Source of the DNA: JBFMHD01 sp040752395 [NCBI: Candidatus Hydrogenedentota bacterium]
Lineage (GTDB): Bacteria; JBFMHD01
Direction of reading: 5' to 3'
DNA length: 6,860 nt
Assembly (NCBI GenBank): GCA_040752395.1
Contig: JBFMHD010000150.1
Span: forward strand, 1 to 6,860
Below, one piece after another: positions 5,631 through 6,860 of the stretch (position 1 is the stretch's first letter; each line of letters starts with the position of its first letter). The notes under the pieces were generated by a model. The model had not been told where the DNA came from, ran no database searches, and saw only the letters and a list, made by a program, of their open reading frames with translations. The position numbers and the translations under genes are program-made.

Positions 5631-5656
5631 AAATTGCAAATTGCAATTTGCAATTT
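5631..5656. repeat. Perfect 26-bp palindrome
   Basis: The sequence from AAATTGCAAATTG to its exact complement CAATTTGCAATTT reads the same on both strands with no spacer. It is built from an AAATTGC unit used directly and inverted. It lies in the gene-free stretch downstream of the ATPase gene and upstream of GNAT copy B. It could be a dispersed repeat, a protein-binding site or a cruciform; there is no GC core to suggest an efficient terminator. Confidence 0.85.
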
Positions 5657-5721
5657 AACTTTGTGCTTACTCTGAAAAGTAATGAAGTATCAGACGTTGT
5701 ATAGAGCGTAAACCATGCTCA

Positions 5722-6860
5722 TTATGCTTTCTTTTGGCCGGTTAAAATATACTCTATACCCTCTTTCCACGGATAAATGGATATATTTCCTGCTAAATAT
5801 TTTCTCGGGGCAGTACAAAGACAAATCAGTCGGGCATCAGGGTTCTCTTTTTTAAAAGAGAGCAGGGATTTCAGGTCAGTTTCTGATAGGGAGGTACTTG
5901 ATTTTATCTCAATTGCAATGAGTGGGTCAGTAAAATTTCGTGATAATACAAGGTCTACTTCAAGCCCGGTGTTTGTGCGCCAGTAATGCATTTTATAGTT
6001 GCATTCATAATAGTCGCTCAGCTGTATAATCTCCTGGATAACGAATGTCTCAAAACGTTTTCCGAAAATATAAGAACTGGGTTTTGTCTCAATCTCCAGT
6101 TCACCACGTACTGCATTAAGAATCCCGCAATCAAAAAAATAGATTTTAGGGCTTTGCAGAAGCTGTTTTCTTACAGAACGTGCCCAGCCGTTTATACGGA
6201 AAACAAGCATTGTGTCAATTAAAATCTGGGTAAATTCCTGTACGGTTTTAACCGAAACGCCGCACCCCTTTGCAAGTTTTGAAAAGTTTAATGGTTCGCC
6301 GTTCATCTGTCCGGCAATATCCAGAAATCGGATATAATTATCGACCTTTCTAATCAGTGCTTCCTGCATTATCTCCTCTTTGAGATATGTTTCAACATAG
6401 GCTTTTAAAGAACGAACAGGGTTGTCTTCTGAAAGATATATGGCTGGCAGGGTTCCAATTCTCAAAGCTTTAAAAAGATCAACGTCCACCTCTTTATGAG
6501 TAAAAGGATGGAGTTTTAAAGTCCATACTCTTCCTGCAAGTAAATTTGCTCCGCCATGTTTTAGTTTGCGGGCACTGGAACCTGTTAAAAGAAATCTTAC
6601 TTTTCCTTTATATGTCTCGATGAGCGAATGAATCTCGTCTAATAGAACTGGCATTTTCTGAATTTCATCTATAACTACAGTTAATATTTTATCTGGTTTT
6701 ATAGCCGATTCAATCTCTCTACGGAATAATCCTGCTGATGATAAGTATCTGGAATAAGTTTCATAACTTAGCAAGTCTATATAAAGTGAAGGTGGATTTT
6801 TGCTCGCAAACTCACGGGAAAGCATTGTCTTGCCAACTCCTCTTGGACCAAAAAGAAAAG
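5722..6860 (-). CDS. AAA+ ATPase with DUF4143 domain, N-terminal end cut by window edge
   Basis: Member of the widespread AAA_14/DUF4143 ATP-binding family, whose biological role is not established. An ATG at 6825 opens a 367-residue frame, but the frame continues upstream and encodes the Walker A loop GPRGVGKT just before it, so the true start is beyond 6860. Numbered from that ATG: Walker B ILTVVIDE (47-54); sensor-like RFLLTGSSARKLK (77-89); LLAGRVWTLKLHPFTHKEV (95-113); a winged-helix-like part LNFSKLAKGCGVSVKTVQEF (179-198); then DUF4143 with KIYFFDCGILNAVRG (227-241). The end carries a PD-(D/E)xK nuclease-like pattern: GLEVDLVL (E289, D291) and AIEIKSS (E306, K308). Catalytic residues for ATP binding and the nuclease-like fold are present, so it is not an obvious relic. 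No signal peptide or membrane segment is seen in the part present. The stop TAA is at 5722-5724. Confidence 0.93.
   Translation of the reverse strand, partial: FLFGPRGVGKTMLSREFASKNPPSLYIDLLSYETYSRYLSSAGLFRREIESAIKPDKILTVVIDEIQKMPVLLDEIHSLIETYKGKVRFLLTGSSARKLKHGGANLLAGRVWTLKLHPFTHKEVDVDLFKALRIGTLPAIYLSEDNPVRSLKAYVETYLKEEIMQEALIRKVDNYIRFLDIAGQMNGEPLNFSKLAKGCGVSVKTVQEFTQILIDTMLVFRINGWARSVRKQLLQSPKIYFFDCGILNAVRGELEIETKPSSYIFGKRFETFVIQEIIQLSDYYECNYKMHYWRTNTGLEVDLVLSRNFTDPLIAIEIKSSTSLSETDLKSLLSFKKENPDARLICLCTAPRKYLAGNISIYPWKEGIEYILTGQKKA

Larger units (their letters stand above)
5443..5721. other. Gene-free spacer with short repeats
   Basis: No reading frame with a credible start, ribosome site and length is seen on either strand, and no tRNA-like T-loop or cloverleaf. 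The stretch holds two small hairpins (5507-5546), a purine-rich degenerate repeat (about 5581-5622) and a perfect palindrome (5631-5656). No clear T-tailed terminator for the ATPase gene was found. A 4-base stem GAGC/GCTC around 5704-5720 is too weak to call. Confidence 0.6.

Noticed and set aside
5777-6222. Plus-strand frames opposite the ATPase gene
   Set aside because: Antisense to DUF4143 motifs; no ribosome sites.

Overview
The window is AT-rich bacterial DNA with tight gene spacing and Shine-Dalgarno-type ribosome sites. It looks like an uncultivated or deep-branching bacterium. No gene here fixes the phylum, so I make no finer taxonomic call.

Layout. Positions 1-3635 (minus strand) hold a housekeeping operon read right to left: a tetratricopeptide-repeat (TPR) protein, then hisS, then aspS, which runs off the left edge. 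Positions 3622-3901 hold a broken GNAT acetyltransferase gene of the short N-acetylglutamate-synthase type, just upstream of the TPR gene. Positions 3902-4841 hold a plus-strand MNT nucleotidyltransferase/HEPN gene pair of the toxin-antitoxin kind, preceded by a nested inverted repeat and a sigma70-like promoter. Positions 4846-5442 hold a second, full-length copy of the same GNAT gene (minus strand) with its own promoter. Positions 5443-5721 have no gene but carry short hairpins, purine-rich repeats and a perfect 26-bp palindrome. Positions 5722-6860 hold an AAA+ ATPase with a C-terminal DUF4143/nuclease-like domain (minus strand); its start lies beyond the right edge.

Main observation. The MNT-HEPN cassette lies between two direct copies of one segment. 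Copy B (4834-5459, 626 bp) is intact. Copy A (3624-3901, 278 bp) is the same segment after two losses (net 286 and 62 bp). The segment runs from upstream of the GNAT promoter, through the whole GNAT gene, to about the first four codons of the TPR gene. The ancestral order was therefore probably GNAT-TPR-hisS-aspS, with the GNAT stop directly abutting the TPR start. The locus was then duplicated around the toxin-antitoxin pair, for example by single-crossover integration of a molecule carrying GNAT and MNT-HEPN. The copy next to the TPR gene decayed, but its promoter is intact and probably still drives TPR-hisS-aspS.

Start codons. A TTG-started GNAT frame can be drawn in both copies, but that TTG is the first three bases of a perfect -35 box (TTGACA). 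The ATG 51 bases downstream, which has a ribosome site, is the real start. Likewise the GTG available to the TPR gene belongs to its Shine-Dalgarno sequence, and the ATG at 3635 is preferred.
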